In this document: piece after piece, positions 52,073 to 62,479 of the stretch | How the letters are laid out: each line of letters begins with the position of its first letter | Position numbering within the stretch: position 1 is the first letter of the stretch | Assembly (NCBI RefSeq): GCF_029667115.1 | Contig: NZ_JARUIU010000008.1 | Coordinates: 1 to 64,000 of the forward strand | DNA from: Jeotgalibacillus sp. ET6 | Lineage (GTDB): Bacteria > Bacillota > Bacilli > Bacillales > Jeotgalibacillaceae | DNA length: 64,000 nucleotides | Direction: 5' to 3' | Position numbers and translations under genes: made by a program | Notes under the pieces: model-generated | What the model was told of the DNA's origin: nothing | Database searches by the model: none | What the model saw: the letters and a program-made list of their open reading frames with translations, nothing else

Positions 52073-52834
52073 TTATTTGAACGTAAGCTTTCTTGTGCTG
52101 AATCCGGAGAGCTTTTTCTCCTTTTTCCTGAAAAATACCGTGCCGATTGCAATTACCACTGCTAATGCGATGGCAGCAAATACGACTGTTGGTTCTGTTC
52201 CCTGATTTTTAACCGCGATGCCGATATACGCCCAAATAAAAACGAGAGGGTAGACCCAGTCTCTTTGCGTATAGCGGAACCAAAGCGCAAGAAACGTCCC
52301 AACTACAAGTCCAATCACAGCCCAGAGTATAGGAGATAGTCCGAAGCCTTCCCATTCATAGTAGGTGAGTGTATAAGAAATATTTGTTATGGTGGCAACA
52401 CTTACCCAGCCTAAGTACACTGAGAAAGGAAGGCGGTCAAAAAATGTCGGCTCATTTCGCTGAATGACAAGATAGAGAAGGATTAGAGAACCCAGAAGAC
52501 CCAGCATGACAAAAACGGAAGCGATAAAAAACTCATAATGCCAAACTAGAATCCAGGTAATGTTAAATACACTGCTTGCCACAAAAAGGGCTGAAGTGCG
52601 CTTGTAGATGTCCCGATTTCTTTGAGAAGGAAAGGCGCCTCTGATGACCCAGATAAACAAAAGAACATAAATCAGGCTCCAAATAGAAAATACATATCCC
52701 GCAGGTGTGAAAAGTACATTGAGACGGTCTGATATTTCGCCGGTCGTCTGCCCGTTAATAGGGAGAATATTAGCGAGGGCATTAACTGCAATAACCGCTA
52801 TCAACGCAAGAAGATTAATATAAAAACGTATCAT
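52073..52834 (-). CDS. Tryptophan-rich sensory protein-like membrane protein
   Basis: 253 residues with about seven to eight membrane helices and many Trp. Segments NVLFTPAGYVFSIWSLIYVLLFIWVI, FNITWILVWHYEFFIASVFVML and LPFSVYLGWVSVATITN resemble the TspO/MBR-related long Trp-rich family often annotated as 'tryptophan-rich sensory protein'. No enzymatic motif. ATG after AGCAGGAGGTCTTTTC. Possible tetrapyrrole- or light/oxygen-related role by distant kinship with TspO only. Confidence 0.7.
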   Translation of the reverse strand: MIRFYINLLALIAVIAVNALANILPINGQTTGEISDRLNVLFTPAGYVFSIWSLIYVLLFIWVIRGAFPSQRNRDIYKRTSALFVASSVFNITWILVWHYEFFIASVFVMLGLLGSLILLYLVIQRNEPTFFDRLPFSVYLGWVSVATITNISYTLTYYEWEGFGLSPILWAVIGLVVGTFLALWFRYTQRDWVYPLVFIWAYIGIAVKNQGTEPTVVFAAIALAVVIAIGTVFFRKKEKKLSGFSTRKLTFK

Positions 52835-52911
52835 GAAAAGACCTCCTGCTGCTAAGTTATGTTTTCTGTATTCCCTGTATACCGCTAATCATCCATCCAT
52901 GGGACAATTTT

Positions 52912-55062
52912 CTACATAAAATTGTTTTTCACAAGCACCATTTTAATTTGGAAGTAGCTTGCTTCATCTCCGAGCTCTTCTTTAATTGGTTTTAGCTTCG
53001 GTTCTTCAAGGCTATGACGAATACGTAAAATTGATTCCTCAAGCTCAGGAGAAAACCATTTTTCAAAGGGAAGTGGATGTCCTTCTTTGAATGAAACGGC
53101 AAGATGTTTTTCAATCGTTTGGACGGTCATCGCCCGGTTTTTGGCAATTTCTTCAACGGTATGCCCTTCCTGTAAAAGCTGATAAGAAAACAAGTAGCTT
53201 GGCTGTTCTTCGTTTTCAGGCAGGAGAGAGGGGGTTTTATCGCTTGTTAAAGTGGGAGCTTCTGTTTTTGGTAAAGTGGTCCCATGTTCTTCTACGTAGG
53301 ATTGAATCAACTCCATAAAAGCTTGTCCAAATTCCTTCAGCTTTCGATCACCGACTCCTTTTACAGCAAGCATTTCCTCTTCGTTTTTCGGATAATGTGT
53401 AGACATTTCTCTTAACGTAGCATCTGAAAACACCAGATACGGCGGAATAGAATGGTCCTTGGCAAGCTGAGATCGAAGTGTGCGAAGTTCCTCAAACAAC
53501 CGGTCATCGTAGGAGGAATCCTGATGCTGCACCTGATAAGCTGATTTCACCCACACTTCTTCTTCCCCTTTCAGTACGCTGAGCGCCCGGGTTCCGAGAC
53601 GAATGGTCGGAAACTGACCGCTTTCTAACCCCAGGTAGCCATCTGAAATCAGGTATTGAATAAAATCACTGATCTGCTTTTCTGTCTGGGATTTCATCAT
53701 GCCGTAAGTGGAAAGCTTATTTAAGCCGAAGTCCAGTATTTTTTTGCTTTTTGAACCTTTTAACACTTTTGCTGTCATTCCTGTCCCAAATCGCTCACCC
53801 ATCCGCTTTACGGTAGACAAAACAATTTGAACGTCACGGGTTCGGTCGATTTTTTCCCTTTCGTCCCTGCAGTTGCTGCAATGGCCGCAGTCGCCTGTCA
53901 TCTGCGGATCCTCGAAATAATCAAGAATAAAGCGGGGGAGGCAGCTGTTGCTGTGGCAGTAATTCACCATTTGCTGAAGCTTGCCGTATTCACCTGCTTT
54001 TTTGTCTTCATTTGCCACCGATTGTTCGATCAGAAATTTTTGAAGCATGACATCCTGCGGGCTGTAAAGCAAAAAGCAATCACTCGGCTCCCCGTCACGC
54101 CCTGCACGACCTGCTTCCTGGTAATACGATTCCATGTTCATCGGCATTTGATAATGAATGACATAGCGTACATTGGACTTATCAATTCCCATACCAAACG
54201 CATTCGTAGCAATAATAATTTTTTTCTCATCATAAATAAACTGCCGCTGCGCTTCATCCCTGATGTGTTCAGGAAGTCCGGCATGATAGCACGTAACTGA
54301 ATGGCCTTTTGAGGAAAGCGATTTAGTCAGGTGGTCAGCTTCCTTACGTGTAGCCACATAAATAATGCCCGTATCAAGCTCATGCTCTTTTATATATCGT
54401 GAAATAAATTTTTGTTTATCCTCTCCCTTTAGGACGTGAAAAGAAAGATTGTCCCGGGCAAAGCCGGTATTAACGATATGGTCCGGTTCAATCGACAGCA
54501 GTCTCGCTATATCCTGGATGACTGTATCGGTTGCAGTTGCGGTCAGTGCAGCAAGAACCGGCAGATTAGGCAGCAAAGTCAAAGTGCTGACGATGGATCG
54601 GTAGCTTGGTCTGAAATCATGGCCCCACTGCGAAATACAGTGCGCTTCGTCAAAAGCTATTAACGATAGGTTAATAGAAGAAATCGTTTGGAAGAAAGCC
54701 CCGCTGTCAAACCGTTCCGGCGCTACATAAACGAATTTATACTGACCCTGTCGTATATCCTGCAGGCGCTGTGATACCTCTGCTGATGTAAGGGAGCTAT
54801 TTATATACGTAGCGGAAATGCCATTTGCAGTCAGTGCATCCACCTGATCGCGCATGAGTGAAATAAGGGGGGAAATGATAAGGGCAGTTCCTTCCGATAT
54901 AATCCCCGGAATCTGATAGCATAACGATTTCCCGCCTCCTGTCGGCATAATTCCAAGGGAGTGGTCCCCATTTAAAATTGATTCAATCACCCGATCCTGG
55001 CCCGGTCGGAAAGAACGGTAGCCAAAATAGGTTTGCAATGCTTTTTCTGCTTGCAGGATCAT
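52912..55062 (-). CDS. recQ: RecQ-family ATP-dependent DNA helicase
   Basis: 716 residues. Motif 0 [11 protein letters not shown], motif I MPTGGGKS, motif [23 protein letters not shown], and [12 protein letters not shown]. The RecQ-C zinc site is [15 protein letters not shown]...CGHCSNC. An RQC winged helix follows, then an HRDC domain at about 515-590 ([35 protein letters not shown]) and a C-terminal helix-turn-helix ([21 protein letters not shown]) as in the longer Bacillus RecQ paralogue. 3'-5' unwinding in recombination and fork repair. Single gene. Confidence 0.94.
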   Translation of the reverse strand: MILQAEKALQTYFGYRSFRPGQDRVIESILNGDHSLGIMPTGGGKSLCYQIPGIISEGTALIISPLISLMRDQVDALTANGISATYINSSLTSAEVSQRLQDIRQGQYKFVYVAPERFDSGAFFQTISSINLSLIAFDEAHCISQWGHDFRPSYRSIVSTLTLLPNLPVLAALTATATDTVIQDIARLLSIEPDHIVNTGFARDNLSFHVLKGEDKQKFISRYIKEHELDTGIIYVATRKEADHLTKSLSSKGHSVTCYHAGLPEHIRDEAQRQFIYDEKKIIIATNAFGMGIDKSNVRYVIHYQMPMNMESYYQEAGRAGRDGEPSDCFLLYSPQDVMLQKFLIEQSVANEDKKAGEYGKLQQMVNYCHSNSCLPRFILDYFEDPQMTGDCGHCSNCRDEREKIDRTRDVQIVLSTVKRMGERFGTGMTAKVLKGSKSKKILDFGLNKLSTYGMMKSQTEKQISDFIQYLISDGYLGLESGQFPTIRLGTRALSVLKGEEEVWVKSAYQVQHQDSSYDDRLFEELRTLRSQLAKDHSIPPYLVFSDATLREMSTHYPKNEEEMLAVKGVGDRKLKEFGQAFMELIQSYVEEHGTTLPKTEAPTLTSDKTPSLLPENEEQPSYLFSYQLLQEGHTVEEIAKNRAMTVQTIEKHLAVSFKEGHPLPFEKWFSPELEESILRIRHSLEEPKLKPIKEELGDEASYFQIKMVLVKNNFM

Positions 55063-55311
55063 CTAATCATCCTTTCGTTCAACTTCAATTCTATTAGTTT
55101 ATCATATGAAAAGGCCGTTGTGGATAAAGAAGAAAAAGACATGTTGAAAGAGGAAAATGGCTTGAAAGAGAAGACTGTTTCGTGATTCGAAGTATTATGC
55201 TATAGTAGAAACAGCGAGTAATCAGAAAATTTCTTAAATTACTGGCGCGTTTACAAAGACCTGATCGGCAGGCTTATGGTCAGGAACAGTTATTTCAAGG
55301 GAGGAATTGGA

Positions 55312-57108
55312 ATGTCGAGCACAACATATCCACAGCGATGGGATCTGGAAGTTTTTTTTGAAGGTGGAAGTCAATCATCCGCTTTAAAAGAACATCTGGA
55401 AGAGTATAAGAAGAAAACAGAAGCTTTCGCACAAAATGTACATAATTTCAGTGTTTCCGAGCAGAACCTGGATCACAAGCAAGTAAAAGAATTAATAGAA
55501 GAAGCAAAACAAACGATGATGGGGATTCGTCAGGCAGGCGCTTTTGCCAGCTGTCTTGAAGCGCAGGATACGAAGGATACAGGAGCGAATGTGCTAAGAG
55601 GCAAAATTACAGGCATGGGTGCTGCTTTTGGTTCAGCCTTCACTGCGTTTCAGCAGAAATTATCAGCAGTGGATGAGCAAACATGGAGCAGGCTGATCGA
55701 AGATGAGGAATTAAAACCATTAACGTTTGTGTTAAACGAATGGAGAGAAAAATCCAAAGAGAGGCTTTCTGAGAAAGAAGAAGCCCTGATCCAGTCTCTT
55801 GGAGTGGACGGATACCATGCATGGGGACAAATGTACAATGCTATTATCTCCTCAATGAGCATCAAGGTGCAAGTAGACGGTGAAGAAAAAATCCTGTCTG
55901 TCGGCCAGGCCAATAATTTAACCTCACATAAAGATGCAGCGGTGCGTGAAGAAGTGCATCAAAAGCTTGAAGAAGCATGGAAAAGCCACGAAGGTCTGTT
56001 TTCAGAGACATTAAATCATCTCGGCGGCTTCCGCTTAAATGTCTATCAAAAGCGCGGCTGGGATAATGTGCTGAAGGAACCGCTTGACCTTAATCGGATG
56101 AAGCAGGAAACGCTCGATGCGATGTGGGGAGCAATTGCAAAAAATAAACAAACGTTTGCTGATTTTCTCCAGCGCAAGGCAGAACTTTTAGGGTTGGAAA
56201 AGATGACATGGGCTCATCTCGGTGCTCCCATTTCTTCAGAATCAAAAGAGCTGTCGTTTGATGATGGAGCTCAATTTATTTTAAAGCATTTTGAAAAATT
56301 CGGCCCGGAAATGACCCAGTTTGCTCAAAAGGCCTTTAAAGAAGGATGGATCGAAGCAGAAGACCGCTCTGATAAACGGCCCGGCGGATTTTGCACAAGC
56401 TTTCCTTTAAACGAGCAGTCACGCATTTTTATGACATACAGCGGTTCAATGTCCAATGTGGCCACACTCGCGCACGAACTTGGACACGCCTTTCACACCT
56501 ACGCACTCCGCCCAATGGATCCATTAAATCGTTTGTATGCTATGAACGTAGCAGAAACGGCTTCAACCTTTGCGGAGATGATCGTCTCGGATGCAGCGGT
56601 AAAAGAAGCTTCATCCAATAAGGAAAAACTGTCGCTGCTCGAAGACAAAGTGTCGAGAAGTATTGCATTTTTTATGAATATCCATTCCCGTTTCTTATTT
56701 GAAACGCGTTTTTATGAAGAAAGAAAGGGAGGACCTGTTCCTGCAAGCCGGCTCAATGAACTGATGTCAGAGGCGCAGCAGGAAGCCTATGCCGGGGCAG
56801 TGGAAGACACAAGCCCGCATTTCTGGGCATCAAAAATGCACTTTCATATTACAGGCGTGCCGTTTTACAATTTCCCGTACACATTCGGCTATCTATTCTC
56901 TTTAAGCATTTATGCAAGAGCGCTTGAAGAAGGCACAGACTACGAGGAAAAATATATGGCGCTATTACGCGATACAGCTGTCATGAGCACAGAAGATTTA
57001 GCCATGAAGCATTTGAACGAAGACATTACAAAAGAAGCATTCTGGGAAAAAGGCATTGCCCTTTGCGTCCGTGACGCAAAAGAATTTATCGAGCTATCAG
57101 CTGAATAA
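55312..57108 (+). CDS. M3 family oligoendopeptidase, PepF-like
   Basis: 598 residues from ATG 55312 (GGGAGGAATTGGA in front); an in-frame ATG at 55276 adds 12 unlikely residues. Zinc motif HELGHAFH with the downstream Glu in NVAETASTFAEM. Earlier region (WDLEVFFEGG, ...GGFRLNVYQKRGWDNVL) and C-terminal YNFPYTFGYLFSLSIYAR are PepF/M3B hallmarks. Cytosolic metalloprotease that cuts short peptides; B. subtilis has YjbG-type enzymes and longer paralogues. Single gene. Confidence 0.92.
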   Translation: MSSTTYPQRWDLEVFFEGGSQSSALKEHLEEYKKKTEAFAQNVHNFSVSEQNLDHKQVKELIEEAKQTMMGIRQAGAFASCLEAQDTKDTGANVLRGKITGMGAAFGSAFTAFQQKLSAVDEQTWSRLIEDEELKPLTFVLNEWREKSKERLSEKEEALIQSLGVDGYHAWGQMYNAIISSMSIKVQVDGEEKILSVGQANNLTSHKDAAVREEVHQKLEEAWKSHEGLFSETLNHLGGFRLNVYQKRGWDNVLKEPLDLNRMKQETLDAMWGAIAKNKQTFADFLQRKAELLGLEKMTWAHLGAPISSESKELSFDDGAQFILKHFEKFGPEMTQFAQKAFKEGWIEAEDRSDKRPGGFCTSFPLNEQSRIFMTYSGSMSNVATLAHELGHAFHTYALRPMDPLNRLYAMNVAETASTFAEMIVSDAAVKEASSNKEKLSLLEDKVSRSIAFFMNIHSRFLFETRFYEERKGGPVPASRLNELMSEAQQEAYAGAVEDTSPHFWASKMHFHITGVPFYNFPYTFGYLFSLSIYARALEEGTDYEEKYMALLRDTAVMSTEDLAMKHLNEDITKEAFWEKGIALCVRDAKEFIELSAE

Positions 57109-57159
57109 CGATTACGATACGTTCGCAGGTGAGGTTCCCTGCGGACGTTTTTTAATGCG

Positions 57160-57236
57160 TTACCCCATAAAAGGGGTCTGGCACCTGTTATGCGCTGCAC
57201 TGCAAAAGGGGCCAGACCCCTTTTGCGCTTTACTTC
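57160..57236. repeat. GGGGTCTGG / GGGGCCAGACCCC intergenic repeat
   Basis: ATAAAAGGGGTCTGGCACCTG at 57167-57187, then GCAAAAGGGGCCAGACCCCTTTTGC hairpin at 57202-57227 followed by GCTTTACT. The second part matches the hairpin at 31015-31055 (core GGGCC...GCCCC and TTTTGYGCTTTACT). The elements look like members of a mobile or amplifying intergenic family. Confidence 0.65.
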
Positions 57237-57365
57237 AATAAAGAACATCCCCATATAACGCTTATATGCAAAAATATCTCTTTTTAAAATCCATTCGATT
57301 TTTTTGGGGTTTGGGTTTACACTTATGGTATGGAAAAAAGTTTGGTCGTATTGGAGAGTGTACAG

Positions 57366-57911
57366 ATGATTTTGTTGAAAAGTGAGCGGCTGTATTTTCG
57401 ACCTTTGGGAGTGGAGGATGTGGATCTGTTTGTTCAGCTGCTGAGGCGCAATCGGGATTTCTGGACAATTCATGAACCCAAACACCCTGAATCATTCTAC
57501 ACAAGGGAGGTTCAGCTGGAAAAACTGGCTGAGGCGCAGGCACAGTTAAAGCTTGGAAAAGAATACAGCTGGGGAATTTTCCTGGCGCACACCAATGAAC
57601 TGATTGGCAGTATTTCGATTTATTCTATTCGCAGGCTGCCTTTTTCTTCTGCTTATATTGGCTATTCACTGGATCATGCAAAAACGATGCAGGGGTATGG
57701 AACAGAGGCGGTAGCAGCAGCCTTGCGTTTTGCTTTTCGTGATTTTGGACTGCACCGGATGGAAGCGCTTGTTTCTCCAAGAAACACGGCCTCCATCAAA
57801 GTGCTCCAGAAAGTTGGAATGCAGCAGGAAGGACGCCTGCGCCAGAATCTATTTATAAATGGGGTATGGGAAGACCACTTCTTATACAGCATGATTGAAG
57901 ACGAATTTTGA
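57366..57911 (+). CDS. GNAT acetyltransferase, RimJ/RimL type
   Basis: 181 residues from ATG 57366 (GGAG 9 bases in front). N-terminal LKSERLYFRPLGVEDVDLFVQLLR and acetyl-CoA motif YSLDHAKTMQGYGTEAVAAALRFAF, then HRMEALVSPRNTASIKVLQKVGMQQEGRLRQN are typical of RimJ/RimL acetyltransferases such as B. subtilis YjcK. Acetylates an N-terminal amino group of a protein or a small amine; target unknown. Single gene. Confidence 0.88.
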   Translation: MILLKSERLYFRPLGVEDVDLFVQLLRRNRDFWTIHEPKHPESFYTREVQLEKLAEAQAQLKLGKEYSWGIFLAHTNELIGSISIYSIRRLPFSSAYIGYSLDHAKTMQGYGTEAVAAALRFAFRDFGLHRMEALVSPRNTASIKVLQKVGMQQEGRLRQNLFINGVWEDHFLYSMIEDEF

Positions 57912-57987
57912 AAGGGCAAGGCCCCCTGGGAAAAATACTTTATACAAACATTGGGCATGATGCGCCGCTGGATGTGGTGAATGGTAA

Positions 57988-58034
57988 AAGATGAATCAGG
58001 AGCTGGCACGATAAGCTCCTGATTCATCTTTTTT
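57988..58034. terminator. Strong terminator upstream of the lia operon
   Basis: AAGATGAATCAGGAGCT / AGCTCCTGATTCATCTT stem, 17 bp, with TTTTT after it. Ends transcription from the GNAT gene about 77 bases after its stop. Confidence 0.9.
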
Positions 58035-58162
58035 GTGTTTGTAGAACAATTCCTGCATCCGGGTACGCCTCAGGTCCTAGTTGAAAATCGAGCCAGAGAG
58101 CGTGTTATGAAAAATACGAACACGGTAAGATTAGAGCATGATAAGAAAAGGAGGAACAAAAA

Positions 58163-58504
58163 ATGAATAAATTTTGGTATGTTGTGATTGGAATTGTGGC
58201 AGTTTTTATCGCCCTGTCAAATCTCGGGTCGTTAATCGGTCTTGCGATCAGTACAGCAATTCTGTACTACACGGTGAAATGGTTTATGAAAACAGATTCC
58301 CTATTTAAAAAAATCCTGTGGGGATCCATTGCGGCCATTGCAGGAATTACAGCTGTTGCTAATGTGTCGGCTATTTTAGCCCTGATTGCGCTGTATGTAG
58401 TGTATGTCGTTTATAGAAAATGGGATGACGCACCGGGCGGAAAGCATTCGTACGACCCATTCGCCAGCTTTGAAAAGCAATGGCAAGAGCTGAAAAATAA
58501 ATAA
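58163..58504 (+). CDS. liaI: LiaI-like small membrane protein
   Basis: 113 residues: three to four membrane segments (5-35, about 50-72 and 74-88) and a polar C terminus (YRKWDDAPGGKHSYDPFASF). In B. subtilis the lia operon begins with a small membrane protein (LiaI) that anchors LiaH. The gene here has the same size and topology and is followed at 24 bases by a liaH-type gene, so the name rests on both. ATG after AAAGGAGGAACAAAAA. The likely inducer is cell-wall antibiotic stress sensed by LiaFSR. Confidence 0.75.
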   Translation: MNKFWYVVIGIVAVFIALSNLGSLIGLAISTAILYYTVKWFMKTDSLFKKILWGSIAAIAGITAVANVSAILALIALYVVYVVYRKWDDAPGGKHSYDPFASFEKQWQELKNK

Positions 58505-58528
58505 ATCATAAAAAAGGAGCGGTTTATC

Positions 58529-59170
58529 ATGACAAACGTTTTAACAAGAGTAGCAGAAGCGATTAAAGCAGACTTTATGGAGGTAAGCAACGGAGGAGCA
58601 AAAAGCGAGCCGATTCAGAAACTTAATCGTTATTTGCGTGAATGTGAAGCGGAGACAGATAAAGTCGGAAAGCTGGTGGATCGCCAGAAATTACTAAAGA
58701 AAGAATTTACGAAAGAGCTTGAAGAGGCCTCTTCCATGGCAGTTAAAAGAGAAGAGCATGTCAAAATTGCTGAAGAAGCAGGAGAAGCTGAACTAGCAAA
58801 AACAGCACTTCGCGAGCTCACGCATTATCAGGGCAGAAAAGAACGTTTGCAGCTTTCCCTTCAGGATACGACAGACCAGCTGCACCGGCTGGAAGAAATG
58901 CATGCCACGATGAAACATAAGCTAAAAGACATGTATATTAAACGTCTTGAAGTAATGGGAAGAGAGAACGTAGCGCAAGCCAATCAAAAAGCAGAGCAGA
59001 CATTTACCGATGATTCAGGTCTTACAGAAGAAGAACTGCGATTTAAAAAGATCGAAAATTATCTTCGGCAGCTTGAAACAGGTGAAAAAGCAGAGGAAGA
59101 GGAGTCAATTGATCAGCAAATCGCTCAGCTTCAAAAAAGAATGAAAGAAGAAACAAACATTTCGCAGTAA
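58529..59170 (+). CDS. liaH: PspA/IM30 family protein LiaH
   Basis: 213 residues, almost wholly helical and charged: a long coiled coil (LNRYLRECEAETDKVGKLVDRQKLLKKEFTKELEE, ELTHYQGRKERLQLSLQDTTDQLHRLEEMHATMKHKLKDM) with the phage-shock-protein fold. It forms large ring-like assemblies on the inner face of the membrane under envelope stress. ATG after AAAAAGGAGCGG. A weak hairpin follows (59186-59216), which may lower expression of the downstream genes relative to liaIH. Confidence 0.9.
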   Translation: MTNVLTRVAEAIKADFMEVSNGGAKSEPIQKLNRYLRECEAETDKVGKLVDRQKLLKKEFTKELEEASSMAVKREEHVKIAEEAGEAELAKTALRELTHYQGRKERLQLSLQDTTDQLHRLEEMHATMKHKLKDMYIKRLEVMGRENVAQANQKAEQTFTDDSGLTEEELRFKKIENYLRQLETGEKAEEEESIDQQIAQLQKRMKEETNISQ

Positions 59171-59185
59171 AGCTAGACGATGTGA

Positions 59186-59216
59186 ATCGGGAGGATGCAG
59201 TGCTGCACTCCCGAAT
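59186..59216 (+). terminator. Weak hairpin between liaH and liaF
   Basis: AATCGGGAGGATGCA / TGCACTCCCGAATT with imperfect pairing and few T after it; possible attenuator separating high liaIH from low liaFSR expression. Confidence 0.45.
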
Positions 59217-59350
59217 TTCTTTCATTTGGTATAGTGATTGTTTCGACAGAACGGTACAATAGAAAAGGTGAAAGCATCAACAGCAAATCAGAGTGGATCT
59301 GATGGCTGTTCATGTTTTTATATAAAGCTGCGGGAATGAAAGGGGCAGTG

Positions 59351-60094
59351 ATGAGGATGTTTTCAAAGTTTAAGACTGACATGATTGCCAATTGGGTGCT
59401 TCTTGCGCTTGGCCTTGTTCTCATTGAAATCTTATTTTTCAGCAGCGGAACGCTGTTTTCGCTCTTTTTTGCAGGAGTTCTCCTGTATCTTGGCCGAAAA
59501 AAATTTACCCGGGTATTAGGAAAAATCATTTTTGGACTAGGACTTCTGACCTTGGTTTTAACGATTCTTTCCATGTTCACACTGAAACTTCTTGTGCTTG
59601 CCGGAATTGTGTACTGGATAAGCCACTATTTTAAAACACAGAAAGATCCGGAAGTTATCGCGCCAAAGGTTAATTCTCCTCAGGAAGAAGGCATGGCGGA
59701 AGAACTGCAGTTTAAACGGGAGCAGCTTTTACACAATAAGTGGGTGGGACATCAGCATACTCCTGAGCATACGTATGAATGGGAGGACATTCAGCTTCAA
59801 AATGGAATTGGAGATGTCGTGATTGATTTAAGCAATACGGTTCTGCCGGCTGGAGAGTCCGTTATTTCGATTCGCAGCTGTGTCGGGAAGCTGACCATCC
59901 TGGTTCCATATGAACTCGATGTGGCCGTTCGCCATTCTTCTTTAATCGGCACAGCCTCCGTCTTTCATTTTCAGACCACCCGCTTGTGGAATGAGAGTGT
60001 GTCATTTACCTCTGAATCCTATCCCTCTTCTCCACAAAAGATTAAAATTCTTACCTCTGCCTGGATGGGAGATCTTGAGGTGAAGCGCGTATGA
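59351..60094 (+). CDS. liaF: LiaF, negative regulator of LiaSR
   Basis: About 247 residues if ATG 59351 (AAAGGGG 5 bases upstream) is used; ATG 59336 and 59312 are in-frame alternatives. The N-terminal part has three to four membrane helices (WVLLALGLVLIEILFF, FSLFFAGVLLYLG, IIFGLGLLTLVLTILSMF). The C-terminal domain has ISLxNGIGDVVIDLSNTVLPAGESVISIRSCVGKLTILVPYELDVAVRHSSLIG-type repeats, the LiaF-like cell-wall-active-antibiotics-response domain. Holds the LiaS kinase inactive without stress. Overlaps liaS by 4 bases. Confidence 0.9.
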   Translation: MRMFSKFKTDMIANWVLLALGLVLIEILFFSSGTLFSLFFAGVLLYLGRKKFTRVLGKIIFGLGLLTLVLTILSMFTLKLLVLAGIVYWISHYFKTQKDPEVIAPKVNSPQEEGMAEELQFKREQLLHNKWVGHQHTPEHTYEWEDIQLQNGIGDVVIDLSNTVLPAGESVISIRSCVGKLTILVPYELDVAVRHSSLIGTASVFHFQTTRLWNESVSFTSESYPSSPQKIKILTSAWMGDLEVKRV

Positions 60095-61134
60095 CCATTT
60101 TGATGAAACTGGTTCTGCAGGCGCTGGGTCTGGCATTTTCTGCGGTTATCGCTTCACTGGGGGTCTATTTGCTGCTGTTTCCGCCTCAAAGCTGGAATAT
60201 ATTCTGGTCTGCGCGGCTGCTTGATATTCCATTGGTGTTTTTTCTTTTAATGAGCATCTGCCTTATTGCAGGACTGTGGGCGCTCGTTCAAAGCGTAGGA
60301 CTCCGGCAGCAGATTCAATATGTAACCCATCAGCTCGAAGATACTAAATTGGGCCGGTCTACTTTAGCTGGCAAACCCCCGCAGACCGCTGAATTTGCTG
60401 TTCTTTCAAAGGAAGCTGACCGTATTCAGGAATTGATTCATGACCAGGCACGGACCGCTCAAAAGCTTGCAAGTGAGCGTGTGGAAAGCCAGGAGAAAAT
60501 TATACAGGAAATGGTTTCCCAGGAAAGAAACCGGCTGGCACGGGAGCTCCATGATTCCGTCAGTCAGCAGTTATTTGCCGCTTCCATGCTGATGTCAGCT
60601 ATAAATGAAACAAGAGATGATTCACCAGGCAGGGAAACCCGTCAGCTTAAAATGGTGGAAGAAATGATTCATCAATCTCAGCTTGAAATGAGGGCGCTGC
60701 TGCTTCATTTACGCCCGGCTGCCTTAAAAGGAAAAACCCTGAAAGAAGGGATGGATGAACTGCTTCTTGAACTTAAACAGAAAGTGCCGCTAGCCATTGA
60801 ATGGAAATCTGAAGAGATGAACATTGAGAAGGGAATTGAAGATCATCTTTTTCGTATTTTGCAGGAATCAGTGTCCAATACTCTCCGCCATGCCAAAGCA
60901 CATTCACTTCAGGTGCTGTGCATTAAGCGGGATGGGTATGTGATTCTCCGGGTGACAGATGATGGTGTAGGCTTTGATGTGACGACTGAACGGGCAGGCT
61001 CCTATGGATTAATGAATATGAAAGAGCGTGCAGGAGAAATTGGCGGTACGCTTAAAATCGTTTCACTGCCGGGAAAAGGAACACGTTTGGAAGTAAGAGT
61101 GCGGTTTGAAGAAAGGAAGGAGGGATTATCTTGA
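60091..61134 (+). CDS. liaS: Sensor histidine kinase LiaS
   Basis: 347 residues: two membrane helices (about 7-30 and 45-65) with a very short outer loop, i.e. an intramembrane-sensing kinase; a coiled-coil linker; HisKA_3 box [19 protein letters not shown] with the phosphorylated His; and HATPase ([40 protein letters not shown]). Phosphorylates LiaR when lipid II cycle antibiotics act. Overlaps liaF (ATGA) and liaR (TTGA). Confidence 0.93.
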   Translation: MTILMKLVLQALGLAFSAVIASLGVYLLLFPPQSWNIFWSARLLDIPLVFFLLMSICLIAGLWALVQSVGLRQQIQYVTHQLEDTKLGRSTLAGKPPQTAEFAVLSKEADRIQELIHDQARTAQKLASERVESQEKIIQEMVSQERNRLARELHDSVSQQLFAASMLMSAINETRDDSPGRETRQLKMVEEMIHQSQLEMRALLLHLRPAALKGKTLKEGMDELLLELKQKVPLAIEWKSEEMNIEKGIEDHLFRILQESVSNTLRHAKAHSLQVLCIKRDGYVILRVTDDGVGFDVTTERAGSYGLMNMKERAGEIGGTLKIVSLPGKGTRLEVRVRFEERKEGLS

Positions 61135-61763
61135 TTCGGGTGCTTTTTGTAGATGATCATGAAATGGTGCGTATTGGAGTAGGTTCTTATTTGTCTGCCC
61201 AAAGAGATTTAGAGGTAATCGGGGAAGCAGACGACGGGGGTCCGGCAGTTGAAATGGCGCTGGAGCTGAGACCTGACATAATTTTAATGGATCTTGTGAT
61301 GAAAAATATGGATGGCATCGAAGCCACCAAAAGAATTACAGCCTCATGGCCAGAGGCGAAAATTATTATTGTGACGAGCTTTCTTGATGACGATAAAGTC
61401 TACCCCGCTCTTGAAGCAGGAGCGACAAGCTATATGCTTAAAACCTCCAAAGCGAGTGAAATAGCAGATGCTGTAAGAAAAACATTTTACGGGGAAATGG
61501 TGCTCGAGCCTGAGGTTACCGGCAAAATGATGAAAAAAATGCGTCAGGGAGATAAGCGTCCGCTTCATGAAGAGTTAACTGCGCGGGAAACCGAAATCCT
61601 TCTGCTTATGACGGAAGGAAAAACGAATCAGGAAATTGCAGATCAATTGTATATCGCATTAAAAACCGTTAAGACGCATGTCAGTAATATTTTAGGGAAG
61701 CTGGAGGTGCAGGACCGAACCCAGGCGGTCATTTATGCCTTTAAACATGAGCTTGCAAAATAG
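61131..61763 (+). CDS. liaR: Response regulator LiaR (NarL/FixJ family)
   Basis: 210 residues from TTG, with GGAAGGAGGGATTATC in front. Receiver domain with acidic pocket FVDDHEM, phospho-acceptor Asp in [13 protein letters not shown], and [11 protein letters not shown]; LuxR-type helix-turn-helix at the C terminus ([40 protein letters not shown]). Activates the lia operon promoter. No liaG gene is present between liaH and liaF here, unlike B. subtilis. No confident LiaR box could be marked in 58035-58162. Confidence 0.93.
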   Translation: MIRVLFVDDHEMVRIGVGSYLSAQRDLEVIGEADDGGPAVEMALELRPDIILMDLVMKNMDGIEATKRITASWPEAKIIIVTSFLDDDKVYPALEAGATSYMLKTSKASEIADAVRKTFYGEMVLEPEVTGKMMKKMRQGDKRPLHEELTARETEILLLMTEGKTNQEIADQLYIALKTVKTHVSNILGKLEVQDRTQAVIYAFKHELAK

Positions 61764-61841
61764 AAATGTGCCCAAAAGCGTTATCAAGGTGACCGAAGAG
61801 GGAAAGACTAGAATATTACAGGTTTGAAAGGAGTAATCATT

Positions 61842-62450
61842 ATGCGTTCACTGCTGATAGATCAGTCACACGATTGCTGCTGGATCAATGAACCCTCTAT
61901 CTGGTCACTTGAAAATCAGGTGCTGAAAATAAAATCAGAAGAAAACACAGATTTTTGGAGAAAAACGTACTACGGATTTGAACGAATGAATGGGCACGTT
62001 TTTTATAAAAAAATCGAAGGTGACTTTGAAACGGAAGTAAATTTAACAATGGAAGATCCTTCAAACCGGTATGACCAGGCAGGACTTTTTATCATGCTGT
62101 CTGAGGATTGCTGGTTAAAAGCTTCTCTCGAATATATGCCGGATGGAGAATGCTATTTAGGATCGGTGGTTACAAATAACGGTTTTTCGGACTGGTCTTC
62201 GAAAAATTTTCCTAATAAGGATTCGTGCAAGCCTCTGTCTTTTAAAATCAAGCGGACAAGCGGAACGTATCAAATTTGGGTAAAGACGGCTCTTCATGGA
62301 GAGGAATATGAACAAATGCGTATCACAAGGCTTCATGAGGATAACCACACCCAGCCTATTAAAGTAGGGCTTTATGCGTGCAGTCCATCACCGGAAGCTT
62401 CTTTTACTACAACCTTTCACACATGGACGGTTCAATTGGAAGTAAAATAA
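61842..62450 (+). CDS. DUF1349 domain protein
   Basis: 202 residues from ATG 61842 (GAAAGGAG, 8 bases); a longer frame from 61824 starts on the ribosome-binding site. Concanavalin-like beta-sandwich of the DUF1349 type: TDFWRKTYYGFERMNGHVFYKKIEGDFETEV, YDQAGLFIMLSEDCWLKASLEY, SVVTNNGFSDWS, VGLYACSPSPEASFTTTFHTW. Cytosolic; the family is related to glycan-binding folds but has no established reaction. About 30 bases upstream of the flavin reductase gene and probably co-transcribed. Confidence 0.87.
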   Translation: MRSLLIDQSHDCCWINEPSIWSLENQVLKIKSEENTDFWRKTYYGFERMNGHVFYKKIEGDFETEVNLTMEDPSNRYDQAGLFIMLSEDCWLKASLEYMPDGECYLGSVVTNNGFSDWSSKNFPNKDSCKPLSFKIKRTSGTYQIWVKTALHGEEYEQMRITRLHEDNHTQPIKVGLYACSPSPEASFTTTFHTWTVQLEVK

Positions 62451-62479
62451 TGAGGTAAGACACAGAGGAGTTGGATAGA

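Noticed and set aside
57262-57543. Minus-strand 93-codon frame over the GNAT start
   Set aside because: Overlaps conserved GNAT coding sequence and has no start signal.
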